From Alphaproteobacteria bacterium (GTDB taxonomy: Bacteria; Myxococcota_A; UBA796; CAJQPC01), in the NCBI GenBank assembly GCA_020632795.1, contig JACKEV010000007.1, forward strand, positions 496,001 to 560,000: a DNA stretch of 64,000 nt, given 5' to 3'. The first letter of the stretch is position 1; each line of letters starts with the position of its first letter. Under the pieces are notes generated by a model. The model saw only the letters and a list, made by a program, of their open reading frames with translations. It had not been told where the DNA came from and searched no databases. Of the stretch, positions 49,311 through 59,158 are shown in pieces. Both the position numbers and the translations under genes were made by a program.

Positions 49311-51179
49311 ATGCCCTTCCCGATCCACCTCCGCATCACCTCCGAGGCCGACGGCTCCTGGCGAATCGAGCTTGGCCATCGGGACATCCGTCCGGTCTAC
49401 GGCCAGCTCGACCGGGACGACGTCGCGGCGTTGACCCGCGAGGTGCGCCTCGCCCTGCGCCCCGAGGTCATGCCCTTCATCCTGCTGCCCGGCGCGGACG
49501 CCGACCGCGCGCGGGCCGAAGAGGAGGTAGGCCGCAGCCTCTCGCGGGTGCTCAACGCCACCCCCGACCTCGCCGCCAGCCTCGCCTGGCAGCTCGGGGC
49601 GGCCAAGGAGCGCAAGGAGCTGGTCGTCCTGGTCGTCGACGCCGAGGATCCCGACATCCGCTCCATGCCCTGGGAGCTGCTGGCGGGCTCCTCCGGCAAC
49701 TCCCTGGAGGCCAGCCAGGACGCCCTCGTCGCCCGCATGACCCCGGGCCGGAACGGCGCCTCGCCCCCCTCCGAGGACGCCAACCAGCTCGAGATCCTCA
49801 CCTGGTGCCCCGCCCCCGAGGATCCGGTCTCCGCCAAGCTGCTCTCCTACATCGACGCCCTGGCCTCCCAGTTCGGCATGCCCACGCCCCGGCGCGTGGT
49901 CGACAGCGCCAGCCTGCCCGCCTCCCTCTCCGACGAGGGCACCGCCCAGGTGCTGCACGTCATCTGCCACGGTCGCGCCGCCCGCGAGCAGGTGGAGCTG
50001 CTGGTGGGCGAGGAGGGCGATCGCCTCGCCGCCGGCACCGCCTCCCATGTGCTCGCGCCGGTCCTGGGGGAGGTCGATCTCGTGGTGCTGCACGTCTGCG
50101 AGGGCGGGGTCGCCACCCCCTCCGAGCTGGACGGGTTGGTGGCCCGCTTCGTCCAGGCCGGCGCCCCGGCGTGCATCGCGCCTACCTCCCGCCTCAGCCT
50201 GGAGGCGTCCCAGGCGTTCCTGCGCTCGCTCTACCCCACCCTGGTCTCCGGCGGCTCCCTGGCCGACGCGGTGGCCGCCGGGCGCCGCGCGGTGCGCGCC
50301 CTGGCCATGCCGCACCCGGACTCCCGCTGGTACAACCAGGTCCTCTTCGTGGGCGACCTGCGCACCGTGGCCCGCCCCTGCCTGGTCCACGAGCGCTGGG
50401 TGCCCGAGGGCTGGCCGCGCCCCTCGCCCGACGCCGCCGCCCTGCTCGACGAGGCCTTCCGCATCGCCTGCCGCACCGGCTCGGGCTTCGTGGGGCTGGA
50501 GCACCTGGCGCTGGCGCTCTCCCGCATGCCCCTGGGCGCGGCGGGCCTGGAGCGGGTGCGCTTCCAGCTCGGCCTGCGCCGGGAGCAGTTCCTTCAGTAC
50601 CTGGCCACCTTCGTGCCCGTCGCCGCCCGCAAGGCCGACTGGAGCGGCACGCTGCGCCTGCGCTCCTACGCCGCCCAGCTCCGCCCCGGCTTCGGCCTGG
50701 CCGAGCTGTGGGACGTCATCACCAAGGACCGCAACCACTTCCTCCGCGAGATGGTGCGCAGCCGCCTGATGGGCCCCTCCAGCCTGGACTCCCTGCACGG
50801 CGACCGCACCGAGCACTCGATGGAGTGGACCATCGAGATGAAGGCGCCCCGCCCGGTCAACGCCCTCCAGGTGCTGGGCGGCCCCGAGGACGGCCGCGTC
50901 CTGCGCATGCGCCCCGGGGATCTGGTCGGCCGCTGGTCCGACGCCGTCGCCAGCGATCACACCCTCTACGAGAGCACGATCCTCGTCGACCGCCGCCTGT
51001 CCCGGCGCCATCTGCGCTGGAGCGGCGAGGGCAAGGTCGAGCTGCTGTCCCGCTCCCGCGCGCTGATCCGAAGGGGCCTCCGGGAGACTCTGCCCAAGGG
51101 CGTCGTCACGCTGGAGGAGGGCGACGTTCTTCAGCTCAGCCGCGCCACCTGGCTGCGCGCGCTCATCGTCGAGGGGTGA
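49311..51179 (+). CDS. CHAT protease fused to Clp-N-like and FHA domains
   Basis: The 622-residue protein has a CHAT domain at ~100-355: SMPWELLAG, catalytic His 220 in VLHVICHG, Cys 263 in VVLHVCEGG, then ACIAPTSRLS and YNQVLFVGD. Residues ~375-480 resemble a Clp N-terminal repeat (DEAFRIACRTGSGFVGLEHLALALSR). Residues ~515-615 are an FHA phosphopeptide-binding domain with GR at 540-541 and SRRH at 564-567. FHA would let it bind a phosphorylated protein, and a kinase gene lies in the same cluster. This points to a kinase-gated caspase-like protease. Reported CHAT partners include gasdermin-like or effector proteins, but none is evident here. Confidence 0.85.
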   Translation: MPFPIHLRITSEADGSWRIELGHRDIRPVYGQLDRDDVAALTREVRLALRPEVMPFILLPGADADRARAEEEVGRSLSRVLNATPDLAASLAWQLGAAKERKELVVLVVDAEDPDIRSMPWELLAGSSGNSLEASQDALVARMTPGRNGASPPSEDANQLEILTWCPAPEDPVSAKLLSYIDALASQFGMPTPRRVVDSASLPASLSDEGTAQVLHVICHGRAAREQVELLVGEEGDRLAAGTASHVLAPVLGEVDLVVLHVCEGGVATPSELDGLVARFVQAGAPACIAPTSRLSLEASQAFLRSLYPTLVSGGSLADAVAAGRRAVRALAMPHPDSRWYNQVLFVGDLRTVARPCLVHERWVPEGWPRPSPDAAALLDEAFRIACRTGSGFVGLEHLALALSRMPLGAAGLERVRFQLGLRREQFLQYLATFVPVAARKADWSGTLRLRSYAAQLRPGFGLAELWDVITKDRNHFLREMVRSRLMGPSSLDSLHGDRTEHSMEWTIEMKAPRPVNALQVLGGPEDGRVLRMRPGDLVGRWSDAVASDHTLYESTILVDRRLSRRHLRWSGEGKVELLSRSRALIRRGLRETLPKGVVTLEEGDVLQLSRATWLRALIVEG

Positions 51180-51262
51180 GCCCCCGCCCCCTTCGGGGGT
51201 TGGGGGACGCGCCGCCGATTGCCCTGCAGGGGTGTCCCTGACGGGGCAACGGATGACCTCGC

Positions 51263-53026
51263 GTGACCTGCAACCCCTCCCATCTCAGCTCATCTGGCGG
51301 CGCGAACGGTTGGACTCCGGTTATCGTACGGAGCCCCACCGCCCCGCTCGGGGCCCACAGCGAGGTTGAACACTTGGGCTGGGAGCTGTTCCTGCACGAG
51401 CGAGAGGCGCACCGCGCCCACCGGATCGACGCGGCCCGAGCCCTCCTGGACGGAGACCGGGGGCCCGCGGCGGCGCTGCTGGACACCTGGCGCTTCGCGG
51501 CCCGCCCCGAGCTGGTCGACGCCCTGCTCGACACCCTGGTCGCGGGCGGCTTCCACCCCAGCCCCCAGCAGCTCACCGCCTCGCTCGGCCCGGCCGACGC
51601 CATCCGCGAGCCCGCGGAGGACTTCTGGTCCCTCTCGCCGCTCGCCCGCCGCGTGAAGCTGACCTCCCTCTGCGCGCCCTCCGTCGAGGCCGACGCCGTC
51701 CACATCAGCGCCTGGGCCCTCGACGAGCTGCGCTTCTTCGGCGCGCTGATCGAGGACCGCCAGCGCCGCGCCTGGCAGGACGCCGCCTACCCCCCCGATC
51801 GCCGGCGCGACGCCGAGACCGCCGCCCTGTGGGCCGAGTGGTTCGAGCAGTCCGCCTGGAACTGCCGCGAGCGCTGGGAGGCCCTCTACCTGCCGGTCGC
51901 CGCGCGGGCTTTCGGCGCGGTGCTCGAGGCCCGACAGTTCCCGCTGCATGTCCGCCATCAGGTCCAGGAGGATCTCCAGGAGTCCTTCTTCTTCACCCTG
52001 CTGGGCGGCGGCGAGGGCCCCCCGGGCTGGCAGGAGCTGGCGGTGCGCGTGCTGGAGACCGGCCGGCAGGGCCCGGTGGACACGGTCACCGGCTGCCTGG
52101 ACGAGGCCGGCTGGGGTCGGGTGGGCTCCTGCGCGGTGCGCCGCGGCTATGGCCCCCGCTCCGCAGGCGTGGCCTGGCCCGACCTGCCCAACGCCCTGGC
52201 CCGCGCCCGCGCCCTCTCCGACGAAGGGCAGACCGATCCCCTGGCGCTGGAGCGCTACCTCGACCTGCACGTCGCCCTGCGCCTGCTGGACACCTGGACC
52301 GAGCCCGACCGCTGCGGCAGCATCCGGAGCTGGCGGGTGGTCCGGCAGAACCGCGGGCGCGCCTCCGGGCGGCTGCGCGCGGTGCTCGCCAGCTCCGACG
52401 CCGAGCGCCTGCGGGCCCCCCTGATGGCCCTCGACGCCCTGCACGCCCGCACCCTGTCCGCCGTGGCCCGCCACTGCAGGGACTGGGCCTGGCAGCAGCT
52501 CTCCCGGGGCTTCTCCTTCGACTACGGGCGAAGCGTCAGCCCGCCCTGCCTGGACGACCCCGACGGCCAGCCCCCGTACTCGGTCGACGATCTCAGCGCC
52601 CTGCGCTGCTGGGTCATGCTGGTGATCGTCCGGGGCCGCCTGGGCCACCTGCAGCGGTGGGTCCAGGAGGGCAGCACCGGCGATCGCGACACCCAGTGGG
52701 GTCGGCTGCTCGCCAAGGGCCTGCCCGATCGCCTGCGGGACCAGGGCGAGGGCGCCCGGGGCCGCTACGATCGCCTCCGCGCCGAGCTGGCCGAGGCCGG
52801 AGACACCATGCTGCGCGAGCTGACCCCGATCGCGACGCAGATCGCCGCGCTCGATGGCACCAAGGGTGCCGCGCTGGGTCAGCGCTTCACGGCTCTGCTG
52901 GAGCCGATCTGGACCGACGACGTCACGTTCCCCAAGGTACGATACAAGGGGTACGTTGAGAACACCGTCAAAGCCCTGCCATTGCTGGAGCTTGACGAGG
53001 TGGAGGAGGACGCTCATGAGCATTGA
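51263..53026 (+). CDS. unknown 587-residue helical protein, possibly sigma-factor-like
   Basis: The frame starts at GTG 51263 (start uncertain) and gives 587 mostly helical residues. A central stretch has a pattern loosely like sigma-70 region 2 (FGAVLEARQFPLHVRHQVQEDLQESFFFTLLGG), and the next gene looks like an anti-sigma factor, so an extracytoplasmic-function-like sigma role is possible. I do not see clear region 4 helix-turn-helix, so this is weak. CHAT genes in cyanobacteria are often beside sigma factors and DUF1822-type genes, which is why I raise it. It overlaps the next gene by 11 bases. Confidence 0.55.
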   Translation: MTCNPSHLSSSGGANGWTPVIVRSPTAPLGAHSEVEHLGWELFLHEREAHRAHRIDAARALLDGDRGPAAALLDTWRFAARPELVDALLDTLVAGGFHPSPQQLTASLGPADAIREPAEDFWSLSPLARRVKLTSLCAPSVEADAVHISAWALDELRFFGALIEDRQRRAWQDAAYPPDRRRDAETAALWAEWFEQSAWNCRERWEALYLPVAARAFGAVLEARQFPLHVRHQVQEDLQESFFFTLLGGGEGPPGWQELAVRVLETGRQGPVDTVTGCLDEAGWGRVGSCAVRRGYGPRSAGVAWPDLPNALARARALSDEGQTDPLALERYLDLHVALRLLDTWTEPDRCGSIRSWRVVRQNRGRASGRLRAVLASSDAERLRAPLMALDALHARTLSAVARHCRDWAWQQLSRGFSFDYGRSVSPPCLDDPDGQPPYSVDDLSALRCWVMLVIVRGRLGHLQRWVQEGSTGDRDTQWGRLLAKGLPDRLRDQGEGARGRYDRLRAELAEAGDTMLRELTPIATQIAALDGTKGAALGQRFTALLEPIWTDDVTFPKVRYKGYVENTVKALPLLELDEVEEDAHEH

Positions 53027-53615
53027 CCGCAACCTGGTCTTCTACCGGGCCGGCCTGCTGGACCCCGCACAGACCATCGAGTTCGAGGAGCAGCTCGCGG
53101 CCTCCCCCGAGCTGCGCGAGCGGCTGGAGGCGCTGGACGCCCGCTGGACCCCCGAGGTCGACGTCGAGACACCCAACTGGCGCATCCCGCCGCCCGGCCT
53201 GGGCGTCGGCGCCAGCGCCGGGCTCCCGGAGGTGTTCTCCGAGTCCACCCTGCGCCCGGGGGATCGCTTCCAGATCCGCATCGACCCCCTGCCCACCCCG
53301 GAGCGCCGCCAGATCGTCATCCTGCGGCGTCAGACCCGGAGCTGGGAGGTCGTCTACCCCACCCGCCCCGATCAGGCCGCCACCCTCAAGGACCTCTCCC
53401 GGGACGAGGACGGCAGCTATCGCCTGGATCTGTCTGCCCAGACCCCGGGCGGCCGGCAGCGCTGGGCCGTGGCCCTGCCCTGGGTCGACAGCCTCGTCGA
53501 CTGGAGCCGCAGCGAGGCCGAGCGCTGGGACCGCCTGCAGGAGGCGGTGTCCACCGGCCAGATCCCGGTCGCTTCGGTGGAGATCGACGTCGAGGAGGCG
53601 CTCGCGGCGGGATAA
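53016..53615 (+). CDS. anti-sigma-like protein with DUF4384-like C-terminal domain
   Basis: ATG 53016 follows GGAGGAGG, giving 199 residues. The N-terminus VFYRAGLLDPAQTIEFEEQLAASPELRERLEAL has the form of a zinc-less anti-sigma domain (LLD.AE..EFE.HLA..P..R..L). Residues ~85-165 (LRPGDRFQIRIDPLPTPERRQIVILRRQ ... YPTRPDQAATLKD) resemble DUF4384. No membrane helix or His/Cys zinc set is visible, so it is cytoplasmic. It overlaps the upstream gene and lies 9 nt before the kinase gene, so all act together. Confidence 0.6.
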   Translation: MSIDRNLVFYRAGLLDPAQTIEFEEQLAASPELRERLEALDARWTPEVDVETPNWRIPPPGLGVGASAGLPEVFSESTLRPGDRFQIRIDPLPTPERRQIVILRRQTRSWEVVYPTRPDQAATLKDLSRDEDGSYRLDLSAQTPGGRQRWAVALPWVDSLVDWSRSEAERWDRLQEAVSTGQIPVASVEIDVEEALAAG

Positions 53616-53624
53616 CAGGCCCTT

Positions 53625-56600
53625 GTGCCTCCGCCTCCTCCCCATGAGCCCCCGGCGGTGACGCTGGGGGCGTTCTGGTTGGGCCCTCTGCTGGGCCAGG
53701 GGGGCATGGGCGTGGTCCGGCAGGGGACCCACGGGCCCTCGGGGCTGCCGGTCGCGGTCAAGCTGATCACCGGGGCCCAGCGCGCGGACGCCCGGTTCCG
53801 GCGGGCCCTTCGGGCCGAGGTCGAGGCGGTCGCCGCGCTGGACCATCCCGGCATCGTGCGGGTCCACGACTACGGTCAGGTCGACGCTTCAGCAGCGGCG
53901 GCCTCCGGCGGGACCCTGAGCGAGGGCGACCCCTACCTCGTCATGGAGCTGGCCGCGGCGGCCCTGGACGAGACCGACCCGCCCGAGGACTGGGGGGCGC
54001 TGCTCTACCTGCTGCGGCAGGTGCTCGACGCCCTGGCCCACGCCCACGCCCGGGGGGTCATCCACCGGGACATCAAGCCGGCGAACGTGCTCGTGTTCCC
54101 GGCGGGGGTGGTCAAGCTGACCGACTTCGGGCTGGCCTTCGCCACCGCGCTGGCCGCGGGCGGGCTGGAGGGCGGCGACGGCCCCACCGTGGGCACCCCG
54201 GCGTACATGGCCCCGGAGCAGCTCCAGGGGCGGTGGCGGGAGTACGGCCCGTGGACCGACCTCTACGCCCTGGGCTGCATGGCCTGGGAGCTGGCCTGCG
54301 GGCTGCCGCCCTTCGGCTGGGGGACCCTCGGCGAGCTGAGCGGGCGGCACCTGGCCCAGGACCCCGCCGCGCCGGCCTTCCGCTTCCCGGTGCCGGCGGG
54401 CTTCGAGGGCTGGCTGCGGGCGCTCCTGGAGAAGAGCCCCCAGGCGCGCACCCGGCGGGCCGCCGACGCCCGGTGGACGCTGGACGCCCTGGGCGAGCCG
54501 GTGGTGCCTGCGGCGCTGGCCGTGGCTCTGAGGCCCTCCCGCACCTGGGACGACAACACCTGGCTGGACCACTCGGAGACCTCGGGGGCGCTGGGGGATA
54601 CGCCCGCGCAGCCCGCCGCGCCGATCACCGCCCCCGCCGCGCCGCCGATGCCGACGGACTGGCGCAGCGCTGCCGGGGACGACGCCTCGTTCCGGAGCGG
54701 CCGGCTGCGGCTGGGGGGCGTGGGCCTGGGGCTCCACGGGCTTCGGGAGCTGCCCGTGGTGGGGCGCGTCGCCGAGCGGGACCAGCTCTGGGCGGCCCTG
54801 CGCGCGGTCCACGCGGACGGGCGCCCCCGGGTGGTCGTGCTGCAGGGGGCCCTCGGGCTGGGCAAGACCCGGCTCGCCCGGTGGCTGTGCGCGCGGGCGC
54901 ACGCGCTGGGGGCGGCGAACCTGCTGTGGGCCACCCACGACCCGGACCCGGGGCCCGACCACGGCCTGCGGGGGCTGCTGGTGCGGGGCTTGAGGCTCCA
55001 GGGGCTCAGCGGCGACGCCCTGGCCGAGCGCCTGCGCCGGGAGCTGGCCGTGCGCGGGGTCCAGCCCGACGAGATCGCCGCGCTGGCCGCGCTGGCCGAG
55101 GGGCGGTCGCCGCCGGGGCGTCACCGGGCGATGCACCGCCTGCTCGGCGCCCTCAGCGCGCGGCGGCCCACCGTGATGGTGCTCGACGACGCGGCCTGGG
55201 GCGAGGACGCCGTGGCCCTGGCCGAGGTCATCCTGCGGGCGCGGACCCTCTACCCGGTGCCCGCCCTCGTGGTGCTCACCGCCCGGCGGGACGCCCTGGC
55301 CGCCCAGCCCCGGGTGGCCGCCCGGCTGCGCGCCCTGGGGGCCGCGGAGGGCGCGGCGCTGCTCGACCTGGAGCCCCTGGACGCCCGGGAGAGCCGCGCC
55401 CTCACCGCCACGCTGGTGGGCCTGGAGGGGCGCCTGGTCGCCGAGGTCGCCGAGCGCTGCGGGGGCAACCCCCTCTACGCCGTTCAGCTCGTCGGGGACT
55501 GGGTCCAGCGCGGGCTGCTGCGGCCCGGGGCCGAGGGCTACACCCTGGCGGCGGGCGCCTCCTCGGCCCTCCCTGACAGCGTGCGGGCCGTCGGCACTGC
55601 GCACCTGCAGCGGCTGCTGGAGGTCTGTCCGCGCAAGAGCGCCGTGGGCCTGGAGCTGGCCGCTGTGCTCGGCCGCAGCGTGCAGGGGGACGAGTGGCGG
55701 GCCGCCTGCGCGCGGGCCGGGGCGACCGCGGACGAGGCCCTGGTCGACCGGATGGTGCGGGAGGGTCTGGTCCGGCGGGAGCCCGACGGCTGGTCCTGGT
55801 CCCACAGCGTGGTCCGGGAGCGCCTGCTGGAGCAGCTCGACCAGCGCGGGGTCCTGGCGGCGCGACACGGGGTCTGCGCCGACCTGATCGCCGAGCGGGA
55901 GCCCGACGCCCACGAGCGCCTGGGGCGTCACCTCTTCGCCGCCGGCCGCTTCGAGGAGGCGATCCTGCCGTTGGACCGGGGGGTGCGGGACTGCGGCGAC
56001 CGCTGGGCCTTCGAGCAGGCCCACTGGCTGATCGACCGGGCGGCGCGGGCCCTGGACGCCATCGGCGCGCCCCCGGACGACCTGCGGCGGGCGAAGCTCA
56101 TCGAGCTGCAGACCATCTGCCACGGCAACGCCTGGGAGATGGAGCCGGGGGCCCGCCGCGCCCGGGAGGGCCTGGCCCTGGCCCGGCGGTACGGGTGGCC
56201 GGACATGGAGGCGCGCTTCCTGGGGCTCCTCGGGATGGTGCTGAACAAGGCCGGCCGCATGGACGAGGCCCGCCCGGCGCTGGCGCAGGCCCTGGCGCTG
56301 CTGGAGGCCCGGGGCGACGACGCCAAGGCCGCCAACGTCTGGCAGGGCCTGGGCAACAACAGCCGGGGCCTGGGTGACCTCCCCGAGGCGCGGCGGTGCT
56401 TCGGGCGCGCCCTCGCCCTGCACCGGGCGGCCGGCAACGACTTCGGCGTGGCCAACGCCCTCAACGGCCTCGCCGAGATCGCCCGGCTGGAGGGGCGCCT
56501 GGCCGACGCCGAGGCGATGTACCGCCAGGGCCTGGCGATCACCGAGGCCATGGGCGCGCGGGACGCCCGGGTCGCGCGGGCCAACGTGGCGGTCGCCGCG

Positions 56601-57026
56601 ATGCTCCAGGGCCGCGCTGAGGAGGCCATCGCCCTGCTCACGCAGACCCGGGACGACGCAGAGCGCGACCAGGACCCCTTCCTGGCGTTGGCGAGCTGGC
56701 TGTGGCTGCTCGCGGGCTACGCCGAGGTGGGGGACTGGGCGGCCTGGGAGCAGGGCTGGCCCCGCGCCGCGGAGCACCTGGCCCACGCCCGCGCCCGGGA
56801 CCCCGACCTGGCCCTGGCCCTGGAGCGCAGCGCGGCGGCGGCGATGGACAGCGGGCGGGTGACGCGCGCCGCGGAGGTGTGGGGGCTGGCCGCCGCGCAC
56901 TGGCGGGACTTCGGCCGGCCGGATGAGGCCGCGCGGGTGGCCGCGCTGGCCGCCCGCGCCGCGTCGCGGGCGAGGGGGATCGCGGGCGATCCTGGCCCCG
57001 CTGAGGCCCCTGAGCGCGGTTCCTGA
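53625..57026 (+). CDS. Ser/Thr protein kinase-NTPase-TPR fusion of the second CHAT cluster
   Basis: From GTG 53625 the protein has 1133 residues. The kinase domain has GQGGMGVVRQG, Lys 46, HRDIKPANVL (HRD 147-149), DFG 167-169 and APEQ. The NTPase has intact Walker A GALGLGKT (408-415) and Walker B VMVLDDAAWGED. TPR-like helices fill residues ~690-1110. It is the last gene of the CHAT-FHA cluster and is the obvious kinase for the FHA ligand. A strong hairpin follows at 57140-57173. Confidence 0.9.
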   Translation: MPPPPPHEPPAVTLGAFWLGPLLGQGGMGVVRQGTHGPSGLPVAVKLITGAQRADARFRRALRAEVEAVAALDHPGIVRVHDYGQVDASAAAASGGTLSEGDPYLVMELAAAALDETDPPEDWGALLYLLRQVLDALAHAHARGVIHRDIKPANVLVFPAGVVKLTDFGLAFATALAAGGLEGGDGPTVGTPAYMAPEQLQGRWREYGPWTDLYALGCMAWELACGLPPFGWGTLGELSGRHLAQDPAAPAFRFPVPAGFEGWLRALLEKSPQARTRRAADARWTLDALGEPVVPAALAVALRPSRTWDDNTWLDHSETSGALGDTPAQPAAPITAPAAPPMPTDWRSAAGDDASFRSGRLRLGGVGLGLHGLRELPVVGRVAERDQLWAALRAVHADGRPRVVVLQGALGLGKTRLARWLCARAHALGAANLLWATHDPDPGPDHGLRGLLVRGLRLQGLSGDALAERLRRELAVRGVQPDEIAALAALAEGRSPPGRHRAMHRLLGALSARRPTVMVLDDAAWGEDAVALAEVILRARTLYPVPALVVLTARRDALAAQPRVAARLRALGAAEGAALLDLEPLDARESRALTATLVGLEGRLVAEVAERCGGNPLYAVQLVGDWVQRGLLRPGAEGYTLAAGASSALPDSVRAVGTAHLQRLLEVCPRKSAVGLELAAVLGRSVQGDEWRAACARAGATADEALVDRMVREGLVRREPDGWSWSHSVVRERLLEQLDQRGVLAARHGVCADLIAEREPDAHERLGRHLFAAGRFEEAILPLDRGVRDCGDRWAFEQAHWLIDRAARALDAIGAPPDDLRRAKLIELQTICHGNAWEMEPGARRAREGLALARRYGWPDMEARFLGLLGMVLNKAGRMDEARPALAQALALLEARGDDAKAANVWQGLGNNSRGLGDLPEARRCFGRALALHRAAGNDFGVANALNGLAEIARLEGRLADAEAMYRQGLAITEAMGARDARVARANVAVAAMLQGRAEEAIALLTQTRDDAERDQDPFLALASWLWLLAGYAEVGDWAAWEQGWPRAAEHLAHARARDPDLALALERSAAAAMDSGRVTRAAEVWGLAAAHWRDFGRPDEAARVAALAARAASRARGIAGDPGPAEAPERGS

Positions 57027-57139
57027 GCCGGGCGCTCGATCTCCCCCGGCGAATTCCGGAGACTGCCGATCCCTCGCGAAGCCTTCGGGCCCGCAGGGAG
57101 TCACGCATCGGGTCGCGCTGGCGCGGCGACCCACCCCCT

Positions 57140-57173
57140 GGGGCCACCTGACCGGTTGTTGTCAGGTGGCCCC
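57140..57173 (+). terminator. intrinsic-like terminator of the CHAT-FHA/kinase cluster
   Basis: GGGGCCACCTGAC-CGGTTGTT-GTCAGGTGGCCCC is a perfect 13-bp stem with an 8-nt loop, followed by TCTTCGTT. It lies 114 nt after the kinase stop and 69 nt before the tpx start, clearly separating the two units. Confidence 0.75.
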
Positions 57174-57241
57174 TCTTCGTTCCGGCGGATACCTGCTTTG
57201 CCTACCTGTCGGTCTGTTGACCGTTCCCTTTGGAGGCATTC

Positions 57242-57734
<493 letters not shown>

Positions 57735-57742
<8 letters not shown>

Positions 57743-58607
57743 CGGCCTGGTCTTCCGTGAGGTCGTGTCCATCGGCCTTTCCGGTGGACGCGGCCCGCGC
57801 GGCGGCCATCGCGCGCTCCTCAGCCTGGTAGACGCGCAGGTTCGCCTCGATGAGCTGATCCGGGTCATGGCCCCGGGCGATCAGGGTCTCCCGGATCACC
57901 CGCTCCATGATGACGAACTTGTCGTCGAGGAACTCGGCCACCCGCTCTGGCGGGTAGGTCGTGTGGGCGTCGATCAGGATGTCCAGGCTGTGCTGGAAGC
58001 CGATGAGGCAGATGGGCTGGTAGCCCTGGTGGCTGCGGCGCGCGCCCCAGCCCGGCTCCATGCCGTTGGCGCGCAGGACCTCGCGCTCCTCGGGCTTGCC
58101 GATGCCCAGGTCCAGCAGCGGGGCGTTGTAGCGCACCCCGAAGCGGCTGTAGAACTCGATGTTCTTCTGCCGGGTGATCGGCATCGACATCACCGCATAC
58201 TCCCCGCCCACCGACGAGCAGATCAGCGTGTTGGTGATGTTGCGCTCCAGGTTGTAGAGGATCGCGTGGAGGGCCATGGCCTCCTGGCAGCCCAGGCAGA
58301 TGGTCCAGTGGCCGCCGTACTTGAGGATGTCCTTGTAGAACTTGCGGATGCCGAGCTGGTTCCACTCGTCGGTCAGGTCGATGAGGTGGTGCTGCACGCG
58401 CATGCCCAGCACCCGCTGCAGCTCCGGGGTGTGGCGGCGGGACCACTCGTTGAACAGCGTGCCGTAGCTGTGCTTGAAGGTCAGCAGGTGGATGCCGCCC
58501 TGCGTCCGGGAGCCGACGATGATCGGCACCGCGCAGCTGTCCAACCCCCCCGAGTACAGGACGGAGAAGTCTTGGATGCAGGCGTACTCGGGCACGGTGA
58601 GAGGCAT
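57735..58607 (-). CDS. PP-loop ATPase-family protein, substrate unknown
   Basis: From ATG 58607 the product has 290 residues. The pyrophosphatase loop is FSVLYSGGLDSCAVPIIV (SGGLDS at 19-24), followed by FKHSYGTLFNEWSRRHT. Cys 104 and 107 (WTICLGCQEA) and a later GGEYAVMSMPITRQKN are further features, unlike standard QueC, NadE or MnmA. PP-loop enzymes adenylate a carbonyl or carboxylate before attack by N or S. It is the last gene of an operon with the SRPBCC and glycosyltransferase genes (4-nt and 16-nt gaps). Confidence 0.75.
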
Positions 58608-58611
58608 CTTG

Positions 58612-59142
58612 CTACTCCTGCCAGCGCTCTTCCTCGGTGGGCACCACCCTGAGCATAGCCACCGCGGTGGCGCGTGCGTCGGTCTCAAAGCGGCGGGCGG
58701 ACTGCTTGTGGGCGTGGATGAACAGCTCCTCGACCGCGCGGGCGACCAGGCGGGTGGCGGGCAGCCGGGGCGCGAAGGTGACCGCGTCCATGTAGCGGAC
58801 CGCGTCGGCGGCCTCCTCCAGGGTGCGGACGTGCGTCCACTCCTGAAAGAGGGGGTTGTCGGGGGAGGTCTCTGTGATGCGGTGGGGGTCGGCGGGGTCG
58901 ACGCGCACCTGGACCGGCCAGCGGGGGCCCGGCAGCACGCCGCCCCACCACAGCCGGCCGTCGAGGGGCTGGGACCCCAGGCCGCGCAGGGCCTGGGTCA
59001 ACGCCACCGGGTCGGGCAGCGCCAGGCGCAACAGGGGCGCGCGCTCGGCGTCCAGGTTGGCCGCGTTGGTCTTGTACGCCCACACCTCATCGGCGGGCGC
59101 ACGGAAGCGGGTCCAGCAGCGCAGGTGGTATTGGCGGGCCAT
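58612..59142 (-). CDS. SRPBCC/START-like ligand-binding protein
   Basis: From ATG 59142 the product has 176 residues. The start MARQYHLRCWTRFRAPADEVWAYKTNA and the pattern of strands, long insertion and C-terminal helix (ATRLVARAVEELFIHAHKQSARRFE) match SRPBCC/polyketide-cyclase-type proteins with a hydrophobic cavity. The ligand is unknown. It lies between the glycosyltransferase and PP-loop genes, so it may hold their common substrate. Confidence 0.65.
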   Translation of the reverse strand: MARQYHLRCWTRFRAPADEVWAYKTNAANLDAERAPLLRLALPDPVALTQALRGLGSQPLDGRLWWGGVLPGPRWPVQVRVDPADPHRITETSPDNPLFQEWTHVRTLEEAADAVRYMDAVTFAPRLPATRLVARAVEELFIHAHKQSARRFETDARATAVAMLRVVPTEEERWQE

Positions 59143-59158
59143 GTCCGTGGGCAGCCTA

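Noticed and set aside
53889..57134. 1081-codon minus-strand frame opposite the third kinase
   Set aside because: Shadow frame with no domain; the plus strand has kinase and P-loop motifs.
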